Of a stretch of DNA of 64,000 nucleotides, positions 41,141 through 52,159 are shown piece after piece. The stretch comes from Drosophila miranda (lineage: Eukaryota > Arthropoda > Insecta > Diptera > Drosophilidae), in contig NC_046674.1 of NCBI RefSeq assembly GCF_003369915.1, positions 1,736,001 to 1,800,000 on the forward strand, in the 5' to 3' direction. The number at the start of each line of letters is the position of its first letter. Position 1 is the stretch's first letter. The translations under genes and the position numbers were made by a program. Below the pieces are notes generated by a model that did no database searches, had not been told where the DNA came from, and was given only the letters and a program-made list of their open reading frames with translations.

Positions 41141-41479
41141 AAAACAAAGTTACACTCGCTCATGTGCATTTTTCTTGTCCTACTGTCATACTGAATTTAA
41201 AGAGTTTGGGCAGCCACGTGAACACAATCCTCGTATGGGTACGGTACGAGTGTATGTACATATATGTATGTATGTATGTATGTATGTATATTTTTGTATA
41301 TTGTATATATAGTCTCGTTTAATGCAGCATTGGAATGTGCGCTTAAGTCGTAGTAAATTGGCCAATTATCTTACAACCTACTTCATATATGTATGTATAT
41401 ATAGTATGTTTGTATATATAGATTAGCCTAGGTATTTACATCGAACTGTTAAGTACATGGCAAGTGGGAGTTGAGTCAA
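41141..41479. other. Convergent 3' ends of Tet and Pgant6
   Basis: AT-rich, with a (TGTA)n tract at about 41259-41290. A minus-strand AATAAA (plus TTTATT at 41087-41092) lies beyond it inside the presumed Tet 3' UTR. The two mRNAs probably overlap tail to tail here. Confidence 0.5.
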
Positions 41480-43625
41480 TCAATCCAGATTCAGGACGAG
41501 ATCCTTGTCGTAGTTGTCTAGTGCCGTCTTATTAAAGGAGCCAAAGTTCCACTTCATGAACGTATTACTGTTGTTGCACTTGTTCACCACCAGCTCCTGG
41601 GCGAAGGGCAGCAGCTCCAGACACCGCCTCCCATCCCGGCCGTGCTTGATGGTTTGTGTGTGGTAGTCGTAGGACCAATATTGATTTCCCCCCTGCAAAT
41701 GGCAGTCCCAGAGCCAGACGGGCGCATTCTCAGTCCAAATCTGGACGTCCAGGCATTCCTTCTTACGACGCAGCCGCAAGTCGCGCTTCCAACTGAGCTC
41801 CCAGAACTGTGTCTTTTGTGGCACTTTAAGGTCCTCAGCGCAGGCATACATGCCCATCCGTTTGTGTTTTCGGCGTCCCATCGTATCTATGCATAGGCGC
41901 TTATCGCCGACATTCTGTATGGCACCGAGCGCAAAGGTGGGCGGATCTACGGGCGGATAGCTATTGATCAGGTCAAATGCCACCTCTTCCATGAACCACT
42001 TGAAGGATTTGCACTTTAGCTTTTTGCGTATCGCCTTTTGTTCCGTCAGATCTCCGGCATCGATGCGGTCGTAGATGCCGTCAGCATGGTCGTACAGGTA
42101 GTTCTTGTACTCATCCATCCAGACTTCGGCCACTCGCTTGTAGTTCTGCAACGGAAGGCCCTGATGAGATTCAATACCATTATAAACAGATTCCACTTAC
42201 TCTATGCAGGTAATCACCCTTTCGGGGACTGGGTACGTGATTGCGAGGGCCACGATAGATGTGCCCAATGCGGGAGCAGGGTGCGTCGTACATTTCGCCG
42301 CCGCACATCCAGATCTTGAAGCTCAGCTCGTACTGTTCGCCGCCCCAGATGTCCAGGCCCTCGTCGTAGCCGCCAAGTTCCCAGAAGAACTCCCTGGATA
42401 TGGCAAAAAGGCCTCCGGCCATGACGGGACTCTTGAAGGGATCGGCGGGATACTTTAGATCCTCATCCAGCAACGGCAGTCGCTTGTAGTAGAACTCCCA
42501 GTCAAAGGCACCGCGTGCACCCTCGTCCTGGGCGCGATAGTTGAAGGTGGCGTGGTCGATGACATCGATGAAGGGACAGACAGCTGTGCGCTTGTTCTTG
42601 GCAATCGGCTCCAGTAGCGGTGGCAGCCAATTGTAGTTGGCCTCCACGTGTGAGTCGAGGAAGAGGAGCACTTCCGCGGTTGCGTTTCGTGCCCCGGCCG
42701 AACGCGCTCCAATGAGGCCCGTGCGATTGGGCAAACGCACCACACGAACGATCTTACTGAAGTGCTCCTTTATGTAGAGCTCCAGCTCTGCGTGCAGATA
42801 GTCGCGGTCACTGAAGTCGTCCACCAAAATTATCTCCTTGAGCAGCTCTTTGGGCGACCTATTGATCAGACTGTGGACGGAGCGCATCAGAACGCTCAGA
42901 TACTCGTTATAGAAAATGATGATAACGCTGACAGTAGGCAGGTTAACCAGGTAGTCCTTCTGGCGGCAGCTATAAGGAAATTACATGGCTAGTGATGTGA
43001 TAGGTGGACCTTTACTGCTTTTTACTTACAGTTTGTGGCGAATGTCGGGGAGCGAGCGGTTAACAGATATGGAGTCGGAGAGCAGAGCATTGAAGCCATT
43101 CTCCAAGGACATTCTACGCTCCTGCTCTAGCGTCGCCTCATCCTCCAGTTTGGCTGCCTTGCCCCCTTCCCCGATACCAACGCGCAAAGCATCTTTATCC
43201 ATCGCCGCGTAGTCGTGCCAATCTTTTACGACGTTCTGCTGGTCATGTGGCTTCACGTGCATCTCTTGCTCAGGCTGCTGGCCATATTCGTCGTTCTTCG
43301 GCCGCATCCGTTTGGGTTTTTCCTCAGGATAATCTGATTCGGGGTCAAGTTCTTTTTCGGGTTCTGCTTCTGGTTCCGCCTGTTGTCGGGGCTTAGGCGC
43401 TTCGACATGAATGGGCTGAAGACGTTCTACTGAATCTTCGTTCACAGCGGCGGCCTTTTGACCCAAAAGCGCTGCCTTCTCGGGCTGCGGCTCGACGCTG
43501 TGATGAACTGGCCGGTTGGTGTAGGGGCTCGAAGATATCCAGCTGGTAATGAGCACCAGCAGGGTGAGCGATATCAGCAGAACCAGGATGGACTTGACCA
43601 TCCACTTGAAGTTGGGCCTCCGCAT
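41480..43625 (-). CDS. Pgant6: Pgant6, polypeptide N-acetylgalactosaminyltransferase
   Basis: Exons on the minus strand: 43625-43030, 42969-42201, 42145-41480; 676 residues. It transfers GalNAc from UDP-GalNAc to Ser/Thr, the first step of mucin-type O-glycosylation in the Golgi. Visible parts: a type II membrane anchor (about residues 9-31, [20 protein letters not shown]), a charged Pro/Glu-rich stem to about residue 190, a GT2-like catalytic domain with the metal-binding DSH at 304-306 (FLDSHVE), the GalNAc-T signature [13 protein letters not shown], and a C-terminal ricin-type beta-trefoil (about 540-676). A likely 5' UTR intron runs 44139-43855 (CGAG|GTAAGTGC donor, TTTGCAG acceptor). Assignment to member 6 rests on N-terminal length and on its position between Tet and mRpS35, as I recall it in D. 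melanogaster. Another Pgant paralogue is possible. Confidence 0.88.
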
Positions 43626-44389
43626 TCTGGCTCCTTGGATCTTCTCTTCCTGTCACTGCATACGCCGTGTACGTGTCAGGGCGGTGGCTTCAACGGCATA
43701 GGCAGCCACGCTACGCTGGCGTACGGCGCGGCACGGCACGGCAGTTGTTGGCGTGTGTTAGCTCAGGTGTTGGCTGGAGCAGCCGATGCAGCTAGATGTG
43801 GTACCGTCGTCAAGAGCAAACTGAAACGTGGGCGACAGACCTGACAACGACTGGCTGCAAAGACAAACTAGAAACAGACACATAGTCATGTACAAGAACG
43901 TATATATAAAAATTATATCTTTGGCGAGGGATCCGAGCAACTACACATTCAACACGAGTCGCCGATAAGCGCGCCCTGCTTGTTCTTGTTGTTACTGTTA
44001 CTGAGGCAGTAGCTTGTCGCCGCTTGCAAAGGCATTTTTACCAAATTGAAACTAAAGTTGAGATAAAAGCAGTGCAGAGCACTCGAGGAACTTCCGGCGA
44101 CGGGCCAAATTTACCGAATGCGTAGCAATCAGCACTTACCTCGTACGATATCAAATACACGTAATGTTATATGTTATAATTTGTAAACTTGTTAATAATT
44201 TTTAATATTTCGAAACTTCGAAAAATCAAAATTGCTTAGTGCTAAACATAAACTAAACGGAAATCTTAATTTGAATAACAAACAAAGTGTCGTTGCCGTC
44301 CACGTCCACGAAAGTTCACAAACAAACATCAGCTGTTATTTCTACATGCTAACTACACGGTACGTACGCATTTTCTACACATAAACAAC
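43626..44389 (-). other. Pgant6 5' UTR and upstream region
   Basis: It holds a candidate non-coding first exon ending at 44140, with a strong donor reading CGAG|GTAAGTGC on the minus strand. A strong acceptor (CTTTGCAG) brings in a second UTR exon from 43854 to the ATG at 43625. No TATA box was recognised. Confidence 0.5.
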
Positions 44390-44890
44390 ATATTTATAGA
44401 GTATAGAATTTTGTATACCCTATGTCCTTGAATTAATGTTACAATTCTGTTTTCTAAGCTGCTTCGACCCCTAATTAATAGCTATTTTGTCTCGCGTTGA
44501 CATGTTTTTGACATATTAATGCATTTAATTAGATTCCTGCATATTCTCGGTATCAGTAAAATGACCATAATCTGCAAAATTTCGTTGAAATAGCTTTTAA
44601 ATTGAACAGACCTTCTTTACACATCTACTAAATGTACAAAAAAGTCATAAAATCGGTCTTTGCATCCAGGCGCCTGCATCGAAAAACATTGAAATGTTCT
44701 ATCACCCTTGTTAACCATACCATGCATGCAAGGTGGAAGCCACCCCTTTCGCCTAACATACCATGAAGGCTAATTAAATGTCCGTCCTCATAGCATATTG
44801 TTGCTCAAACTCGGCGAGGTGAGGTTCGTACATAGCTTAGCCCACTTAACCCCCTATATTGAAACAGACGAACAACTTGAATTAAGCCGC
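44390..44890 (-). repeat. Dispersed AT-rich repeat, partial copy (minus orientation)
   Basis: The reverse complement resembles 52160-53000. Shared pieces include the AGCTATTTCAACGA block, the ATGCATNAATATGTC block, TAGGGTATACAAA and AAGTGGGCTAAG, in the same order. It lacks the promoter-like 3' module. It sits between the end of mRpS35 and the start of Pgant6. Confidence 0.6.
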
Positions 44891-45021
44891 GGAAAATAAT
44901 ACTGTTTGTAAACTCTTCTTGTAGACCCATCCTATCCTCCCACGGTAAAATCAAATCACCCCACGATATCTTTTACATCTTTATTTCAACAAAGGTTGCT
45001 TTATTGCCAATTGGTTAATTC

Positions 45022-46085
45022 TTACTGCGTCGGAACATTCAACATCTTCATTACCTCCTCCTTGTACTTGGCCAAGTTGTACTCATTCTCGCCCTCGTTT
45101 ATTAATTGCTCCACGCTCTGCGCATAGCTGGCACTGGGAGACTTTTTCTGTGCATTTTCCGCCGCATTCCAATTGAGGATGGCCTCGGTGGAGCGCTTGG
45201 CCTGGTTCCGCTCGAACAGATACACCTCCATGTCAGCCTCGGACTTGGTCGCCTCCCAGGGCTCCGTGATGAAGGACTCGTGGTAACAGGCCGTGAGCAA
45301 ATACAGGGCGTAGTCATAGTTCTGCTTTCGCAGCGGACAGCGATCGGTCACAAATGTAAGCACGTCCGTCTCCTTGTTGTAACGCTCCCCCACGAGACGC
45401 AGGAACTTGTCTCTTGCATGGGCGTCAAACTTCAGATCCGACAGCTTTAACGAGACGGTGACGCGCCGTGCCTCCGGATTGCGAACCGTGGGCAGACTTT
45501 GACAGTAGTCTGTTGTGATGACTTCTAGGGGAAAGTGGCTCCTCCACTTGGCCTTGGTCTCCAGACTCTTCGGCCAGGGCGTGCAGAATTTCTTAATGGC
45601 CTCGCACTGCTGACGAATCGCCGGAGGCGTCAAATGCAGAAAATTTGGAATTTTCATCAGCTCCGCATTGGCAAACTTGGAGGGCGCCGCTGCACCGCGC
45701 TCCGTGAAGCCCTGTCGCAGTGGCAACGGCACACTGGCAGGATGGAAGGAACGCGGACCTGGCCAGGCCGCCGTCCAGTCCTGATCGACAGCCATGCGTG
45801 TGGTTCGGGGCGGTGTAACATCATCCCTTTTGATGTCCCTCCTCCTCTGGAACTGCTGCTTAACTGGACGCAGGTTCAGCACACGGAACTCTGCGAAAAG
45901 GTTAGTGAAAAGCTACGCATAACTAATATTACTATGGAGTAAGCAAATAGTTGCTTACCCTCATCGTCCTCCACTTCTGGCTGCGGCTGTTGCTGGTTAC
46001 TGTTGCTGAAAAGACGCACACTGCTCAGCGCCGCGTGCGTGGTTCGTTGGCTGCGCTCCAAAAAACGCGTCAAGGTGGCCGCCAT
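45022..46085 (-). CDS. mRpS35: mRpS35, mitochondrial small ribosomal subunit protein mS35
   Basis: Two exons on the minus strand, 46085-45959 and 45890-45022, joined in phase 1; 331 residues. The N-terminus is an Arg/Ser/Ala-rich, acid-free presequence typical of mitochondrial import (MAATLTRFLERSQRT). The body carries the mS35 family core, for example LMKIPNFLHLTPPAIRQQCE and LKFDAHARDKFLRLVGERYN. The protein belongs to the 28S mitoribosomal subunit. Plus-strand TTTATT at 44980 and 45000 supplies minus-strand poly(A) signals just after the stop. The upstream 75 bp leads directly into a repeat module that probably contains the promoter. Confidence 0.93.
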
Positions 46086-46159
46086 GTAGTTTGCTTTCGT
46101 TTATTACAAGTTTTTATTGAAAAAATTATCAATTATTGCGGCTTTTACGTAAACACCAG

Positions 46160-46325
46160 TGTGTGTACCGAATACGTCACAAATTTCAAAATATACCGTA
46201 AATATACTGACGATTTATTTGTATTCAAATTGCATCATATTCCTCATTTTTGATATTCGGTTCAATATTACCAGCTAGCTAAGACCCTCAGCTCTAAGCT
46301 CATCGTTTTATCCGATTATTAAATT
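46160..46325 (-). promoter_or_regulatory. Repeat module upstream of mRpS35 (motif 6-like promoter)
   Basis: Read on the minus strand it begins ATCGGATAAAA, continues CTTAGCTAGCTGGTAATATT and GAATATCAAAAATGAGGAAT, and ends CAGTATATTTACGGTATATT about 110 bp before the mRpS35 ATG. The same order of blocks occurs upstream of Pdxk, Klp67A and FAM76. GGTATATTT-type repeats resemble the Drosophila core-promoter motif 6 (KTYRGTATWTTT). Confidence 0.6.
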
Positions 46326-46594
46326 AATTTCCTACAAGACTGGTTGAATTTAAATTTTCATCTTTATTGCATTGCTTATAAAATAAGGTCTCAGCAAAAA
46401 CAGTCACCAACAAATTTCATTAAATAAAGTGCATTACATGGTAACTACACGCTAAATACATTTGTATGTAATTACCAAAAGCGACACATACTTTTGCCCG
46501 ACTTTTTTCATATAAGCCCCCTGGAAGCGCCAGTGTAAAAAACCACCGTTTTTCACATTATTTTTTCCAAAATAATGAACAAATTGAGATTTTT

Positions 46595-46660
46595 ATGGAA
46601 AACGATCAGGAATTCAATGCTGATCACGAATTAATATTCGATGTGGCCTGGGACATGGCT
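46595..46660 (+). CDS. Possible orphan first coding exon
   Basis: ATG at 46595 opens 22 codons (MENDQEFNADHELIFDVAWD, then Met-Ala) and meets a perfect splice donor, GCT|GTAAGTGG, in phase 0. It lies about 510 bp from the mRpS35 start on the opposite strand, as a divergent gene would. No downstream exon was found: 46.8-53.3 kb is a repeat palindrome and dispersed repeat, and the next gene (Pdxk) is complete in itself. The last residues resemble the start of the glycogen synthase FxVAWEVANKVGG motif, a weak hint only. It may be a truncated gene remnant or chance. Confidence 0.3.
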
Positions 46661-46910
46661 GTAAGTGGCGTTTCTACAATTTCTACATTGGTGCATTAAA
46701 CAAGAGGGAGAGTCCATAACGCGTCTTCAAACATACTGGAAAATACTATGAAAAATATACAATTTGCAAGGTGTGTGAGCTAGAAATGATAATTGGCAAG
46801 AGTGGGGACACACTAACCATACACACTTGTTCATACACCGAACATGTCGCAAACGAACTTTCTTGATTACATCCCAGGGTCTTCGGGTCTGGCTATCGGC
46901 TACCGCCTCA
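46661..46910. other. Intergenic sequence before the palindrome
   Basis: No gene seen. Bases about 46798-46850 (CTAACCATAC then TTCATACACCGAACATGTCG) resemble, in inverted orientation, a part of the palindrome arm at about 48381-48440. Repeat-derived sequence therefore starts before the arm proper. Confidence 0.5.
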
Positions 46911-49431
46911 TAATATATTTCTCCGGATAAGCGGCCTGAGGCTTTCCCGTGTCCTGCGCTGCTCTGTTGATGTTCCCACTTAAATCAGTTGGCGCACGCA
47001 CCCTCTTCTTTTATTTTTGTATCGTCCAGCTCTATTGGCCGAGACCCTCTCTGGCCAAAAACTGCTCTGTCGCGATCCCCTTCTCTTACCTCGCCAGGTA
47101 CAGTTATTAAGCTATTATTTATTCATTTACTTTATTTACCTCTTCCTTTCATTTTCGCAGGTCGCCTCCACCGGTGGCCAGGAAGACCCTTTTCATGCCA
47201 GCGGACTCCGATATGCCCACCATCGCTTACGAGAGGCTTCACCCTTCTGGTCTTTAGGTTCATATGAGCGAGTGTGCGCTTGATGACGGCTGTCAACTCC
47301 AGCCGCCTGACCGGCTGACATCGCGATCCTGGGAGTGTAGGTCCTTCACCGATCTGACCCTATTTGTCCGAGATATAGCCTTCCGAAGATTTGCATGTCA
47401 TAAAGATACTGGTTTCTTCTGCAAGTTATAGACTGCTAAACGGCAGCCGATCTGGGAGCGGCACGTCTCTCCGTGATCGGGAGAGTCCTGCCAATCGACT
47501 GCCATCAGAAAAAGAGACATCAATTTGTTCACGATTTTCGCAAAAAATCATGATGGTTACATCATTAAATTTGCCAAAAATCGGCCTCATTTTCGTAGTC
47601 GAGATTTTTATGCCGTTCGACAGTCTGGATCCTTACGATCCTGGGAGACTAGGTCCTTCACCGATCGGGCCCTATTTGTCTGAGATATAGCCTTCCGAGG
47701 ATTGACATATCATGAAAATACTGGTTTCTTCTGCACGCTATATCTCTGCAATACGGCAGCCGATCTGGGAGCGGCACGTCTCTCCGTGATCGGGAGAGTC
47801 CTGCCAATCGACTACCATTAGAAAAAGGGACATACCTTTTTTTCGCGATCCTGGGAAAGTAGGCCGATCTGGCCCTAATTGTCTGAGATATAGCCTTCTG
47901 AAAATTTGCATAGCATTCAAATACTGGTTTGCTAGACGGCAGCCGATCGGGGCGTGGCATGCCTTTTCGTGATCGGGAGAGTCCTGCCAACCGTTTTGGC
48001 ACCAGAAATAGGACATCACCAGCGGTCGTGATCGTCTCCGAATACGACATAGACCTTGCGTCCAAGTCGAATCCTTGCCTGTCGGTCAGGCTGTGTTTTT
48101 TATTTGTTTCGATAAACTAGTCCGCTTCAGGTATCATTTAAAGTTTGTATCTCTTTCAATGGAATCCGGAGAAGCGTAAATGTGCGAAGTTTTTCACGAT
48201 TTTTGGACGAGATCGAATGCCTTGATTCTCAGAGCGGAGATTCAATGGTGAGAGGCCACAAAATCCACCCCACAATATTTCTTGCAGTGCCCCCACTCCA
48301 GCTGCGACGGATCACTTTCCAAGAGTGGGTAGACTTTCTACTGCACGTCAACAGACTCATGTTCGCCAAGTTGTAGTGTCAACATGTGCGACATGTTCGC
48401 TGTATGAACTGGTACATCCATATACTGTATGGTTAGTGGTTAAACCACTGAAAATAATGCTAATAATAAAATTAATAATTACTCTTGTATGTCCATTTGA
48501 TCCTTCATCTTTAATCATCTTATTCTTCTTCTTAAGCTATTATTTATTCGGCTACTTTATTTAACTCTTCCTTTCGTTTTGGCAGGTCGCCCCCTCCTGC
48601 ATACCGGTGTCATGCCCGCCATCGCTTATCAGGGGTTTCCCCCTGCTGGTCTTCCGGTTCATATGAGCGAGTGTGCGCTCGATGACGGCTGTCCACTCCA
48701 GGCGCCTGCCCAGCAGACATCGCGAACTCCCCGCCGGCTCCAGCACAAGGGGCCACGATGACAGAATGGTATCCCAGCAGGACAGAAGCTCACCCCTTGC
48801 AATATCCGAACCTAGCAAGCCATCGTCATCCTTCGACCCGACCACCGACCGCAAGGACTTTGACTATGTCAACCAAGGGGCTACGCGGGCTAATAGACTC
48901 AAGATGTAGCTCGTAGTTGTTAGGTTTAAGGATATACGCGTCCATTTATTTAGATAGTAGATACAAATGCTTAAACTTGTATATTTATTTATACTAAGCT
49001 AAGTTTTGATGAATAAAACTATTGAAAGATCAACCTTGCTGTTTTCTGAATCGTGAGACTATCGCGATTACAAAAAGGCGTGATACGCCCAGATCGGTTC
49101 ACAATTAGCGAAGAAAACTAGATATCTTTGATTAATGAAAATGTCCTTGATAAGGACTCCATCAAATCAGGGACATTTTTTCGACCACAGGAAGTCATCG
49201 CACGCCCAGATCAGCGCACAATTAGCCAAGAAAACTAAATATGTATAGTTGGGGTTGTTGTAGTCCTTACCGAAGGATCAAGGAAAGTTTTTTAATCACT
49301 GCGGGCCATGGCACGCCCCGATCGGGCCACAAATTAGGGAGAAAACAATATATATATGTCTGGAGAAAATATCCTTGATCCTTGGTCCTTGACAAGGAAC
49401 GCATTAGATCAAGGAAGCTATTCCGAACACA
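46911..49431 (+). repeat. Left arm of the palindrome
   Basis: Contains two related sub-blocks, each with the run TTAAGCTATTATTTATTC, a pyrimidine stretch, GGCAGGTCGCC or CGCAGGTCGCC, and the run TTCATATGAGCGAGTGTGCG (about 47107-47320 and 48534-48725). Between them are ~312-bp tandem units. A candidate poly(A) signal follows the short frame that ends at 48909 (GATGAATAAAAC at about 49009). Confidence 0.7.
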
Positions 49432-49664
49432 GGAAGACATCGCACGTCAGATCGGGCCACAAATAACGGAGACAACAACAAAAGTTGTTTTGTCAAATTT
49501 TGGTTGTTGTACAACAACAACCCTCAACCTGAAATATGAAAATCGTAAAAAAAAATTAAAAGGAATTTAAAAAAACCAGCGACCTCCTGCTGATTTCTGT
49601 TCGCCTGGTATCCCAGATTTTAGATTCTGCTTTTTCTCCATTTGAGCGACCAAACAATAACATA

Positions 49665-52117
49665 ACTTCGGAATAACATCCTTCATCTAAGGCAGTCCAT
49701 ATCAAGGACCAAGGATAAAGGATATTTTCTCCAGACATGTATATCTGGTTTTCTCCCTTAGTAGTGTCCCGATTGGGGCATGTCATGGCCCGCTGTGATC
49801 AGAAAAATCTCCTTGGTCCTTCGGTAAGGACTCCAACAGCCACAACCATACATATCTAGTTTTCTCGGCTATTTGTGGGCCGATCTAGACTTGCGATGGC
49901 TTCCTGTGATCAAAAAAGGTCCCTGATTTGATGGAGTCCTTATCAAGGATCAAGGACATTTTCCCCAAACAAAACTATTTTGTTTTGTCAACCGATCTGG
50001 GCGTGCCACGCCTTTTTGCAGTCGGGATAGTTTCCCCCATACAGGATACAGCAAGGATGATTTTTCAATAGTTTTATTCATCAAAACTTAGCTTAGTATA
50101 AATAAATATACAAGTTTAAGCATTTGTATCTACTATCTAAATAAATGGACGCGTATATCCTTAAACCTAACAACTACGAGCTACATCTTGAGTCTATTAG
50201 CCCGCGTAGCCCCTTGGTTGACATAGTCAAAGTCCTTGCGGTCGGTGGTCGGGTCGAAGGATGACGATGGCTTGCTAGGTTCGGATATTGCAAGGGGTGA
50301 GCTTCTGTCCTGCTGGGATACCATTCTGTCATCGTGGCCCCTTGTGCTGGAGCCGGCGGGGAGTTCGCGATGTCTGCTGGGCAGGCGCCTGGAGTGGACA
50401 GCCGTCATCGAGCGCACACTCGCTCATATGAACCGGAAGACCAGCAGGGGGAAACCCCTGATAAGCGATGGCGGGCATGACACCGGTATGCAGGAGGGGG
50501 CGACCTGCCAAAACGAAAGGAAGAGTTAGATAAAGTAGCCGAATAAATAATAGCTTAAGAAGAAGAAATAAGATGATTAAAGATGAAGGATCAAATGGAC
50601 ATACAAGAGTAATTATTAATTTTATTATTAGCATTATTTTCAGTGGTTTAACCACTAACCATACAGTATATGGATGTACCAGTTCATACAGCGAACATGT
50701 CGCACATGTTGACACTACAACTTGGCGAACATGAGTCTGTTGACGTGCAGTAGAAAGTCTACCCACTCTTGGAAAGTGATCCGTCGCAGCTGGAGTGGGG
50801 GCACTGCAAGAAATATTGTGGGGTGGATTTTGTGGCCTCTCACCATTGAATCTCCGCTCTGAGAATCAAGGCATTCGATCTCGTCCAAAAATCGTGAAAA
50901 ACTTCGCACATTTACGCTTCTCCGGATTCCATTGAAAGAGATACAAATTTTAAATGATACCTGAAGCGGACTAGATTATCGAAACAAATAAAAAACACAG
51001 CCTGTCCGACAGGCAAGGATTCGACTTGGACGCAAGGTCTATGTCGTATTCGGAGACGATCACGACCGCTGGTGATGTCCTATTTCTGGTGCCAAAACGG
51101 TTGGCAGGACTCTCCCGATCACGAAAAGGCATGCCACGCCCCGATCGGCTGCCGTCTAGCAAACCAGTATTTGAATGCTATGCAAATTTTCAGAAGGCTA
51201 TATCTCAGACAATTAGGGCCAGATCGGCCTACTTTCCCAGGATCGCGAAAAAAAGGTATGTCCCTTTTTCTAATGGTAGTCGATTGGCAGGACTCTCCCG
51301 ATCACGGAGAGACGTGCCGCTCCCAGATCGGCTGCCGTATTGCAGAGATATAGCGTGCAGAAGAAACCAGTATTTTCATGATATGTCAATCTTCGGAAGG
51401 CTATATCTCAGACAAATAGGGCCCGATCGGTGAAGGACCTAGTCTCCCAGGATCGTAAGGATCCATACTGTTGAACGGCATCAAAATCTCGACTACGAAA
51501 ATGAGGCCGATTTTTGGCAAATTTAATGATGTAACCATCATGATTTTTTGCGAAAATCGTGAACAAATTGATGTCCTTTTTTCTGATGGCAGTCGATTGG
51601 CAGGACTCTCCCGATCACGGAGTGACGTGCCGCTCCCAGATCGGCTGCCGTATTGCAGAGATATAGCGTGCAGAAGAAACCAGTATTTTCATGATATGTC
51701 AATCTTCGGAGGGCTATATCTCAGACAAATAGGGCCCGATCGGTGAAGGACCTAGTCTCCCAGGATCGTAAGGATCCAGACTGTCGAACGGCATAAAAAT
51801 CTCGACTACGAAAATGAGGCCGATTTTTGGCAAATTTAATGATGTAACCATCATGATTTTTTGCGAAAATCGTGAAAAAATGGATGTCCCTTTTTCTGAT
51901 GGCAGTCGATTGGCAGGACTTCCGCTGGCATGCAAAGGGTCTTCCTGGCCCTCCGGTGGCCTGCTTAAATGAAAGGAAGAGGTAAGTAAAGTAAATAAAT
52001 AAATAATAGCGGGGGCGAGTGCGCCAACTGATTTAAAGTGGGAAAATCATCAAAGCAGCGCAGGACACGGGAAAGTGAAGGTTTAAGCCTCGGGCCGTTT
52101 ATGCGGAAAAATATATT
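49665..52117 (-). repeat. Right arm of the palindrome
   Basis: Inverted counterpart of the left arm, with one more copy of the 312-bp unit and without the outer GTCGCCTCCACC-proximal segment in full. It ends in sequence matching the left outer edge (revcomp ATATATTTTTCCGCATAAAC). Confidence 0.7.
51288..51912. repeat. 312-bp tandem repeat inside the right arm
   Basis: The start GGCAGGACTCTCCCGATCAC recurs at about 51288 and 51600, and a truncated start recurs at about 51912. The two full units are nearly identical. The left arm has the counterpart starts at about 47481 and 47793 (312 bp apart) and a shorter step of 184 bp to 47977. Copy number therefore differs between the arms. Confidence 0.75.
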
Positions 52118-52159
52118 GTGAAATATGCTCTCAGAAGGTACATAGAAACTCAGTCTCTG

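Larger units (their letters stand above)
46911..52117. mobile_element. Large imperfect palindrome of a repetitive element (arms about 2.5 kb)
   Basis: Position x on the left matches position about 99091-x on the right, inverted: for example 47658-48065 against 51026-51433 and 48561-48854 against 50236-50529. The central part of each arm (about 47.65-49.0 and 50.08-51.43 kb) is almost identical. The outer part (46911-47300 against about 51900-52117) and the inner part (49.04-49.43 against 49.66-50.05 kb) are clearly diverged. A spacer of about 230 bp lies at 49432-49664. Short open frames exist in both arms, but none resembles a transposase or reverse transcriptase I know. The structure could be a foldback-type element, two head-to-head copies, or a segmental inverted duplication. 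It is not identified. Confidence 0.7.

Noticed and set aside
47481..51912. CRISPR-like array
   Set aside because: Units are 312 bp with no short direct repeats and unique spacers, and the genome is eukaryotic.
47658..51935. Short open frames in both palindrome arms as protein genes
   Set aside because: Both arms give the same peptides, made partly of the 312-bp repeat. No known domain and no start context, so treated as repeat sequence.
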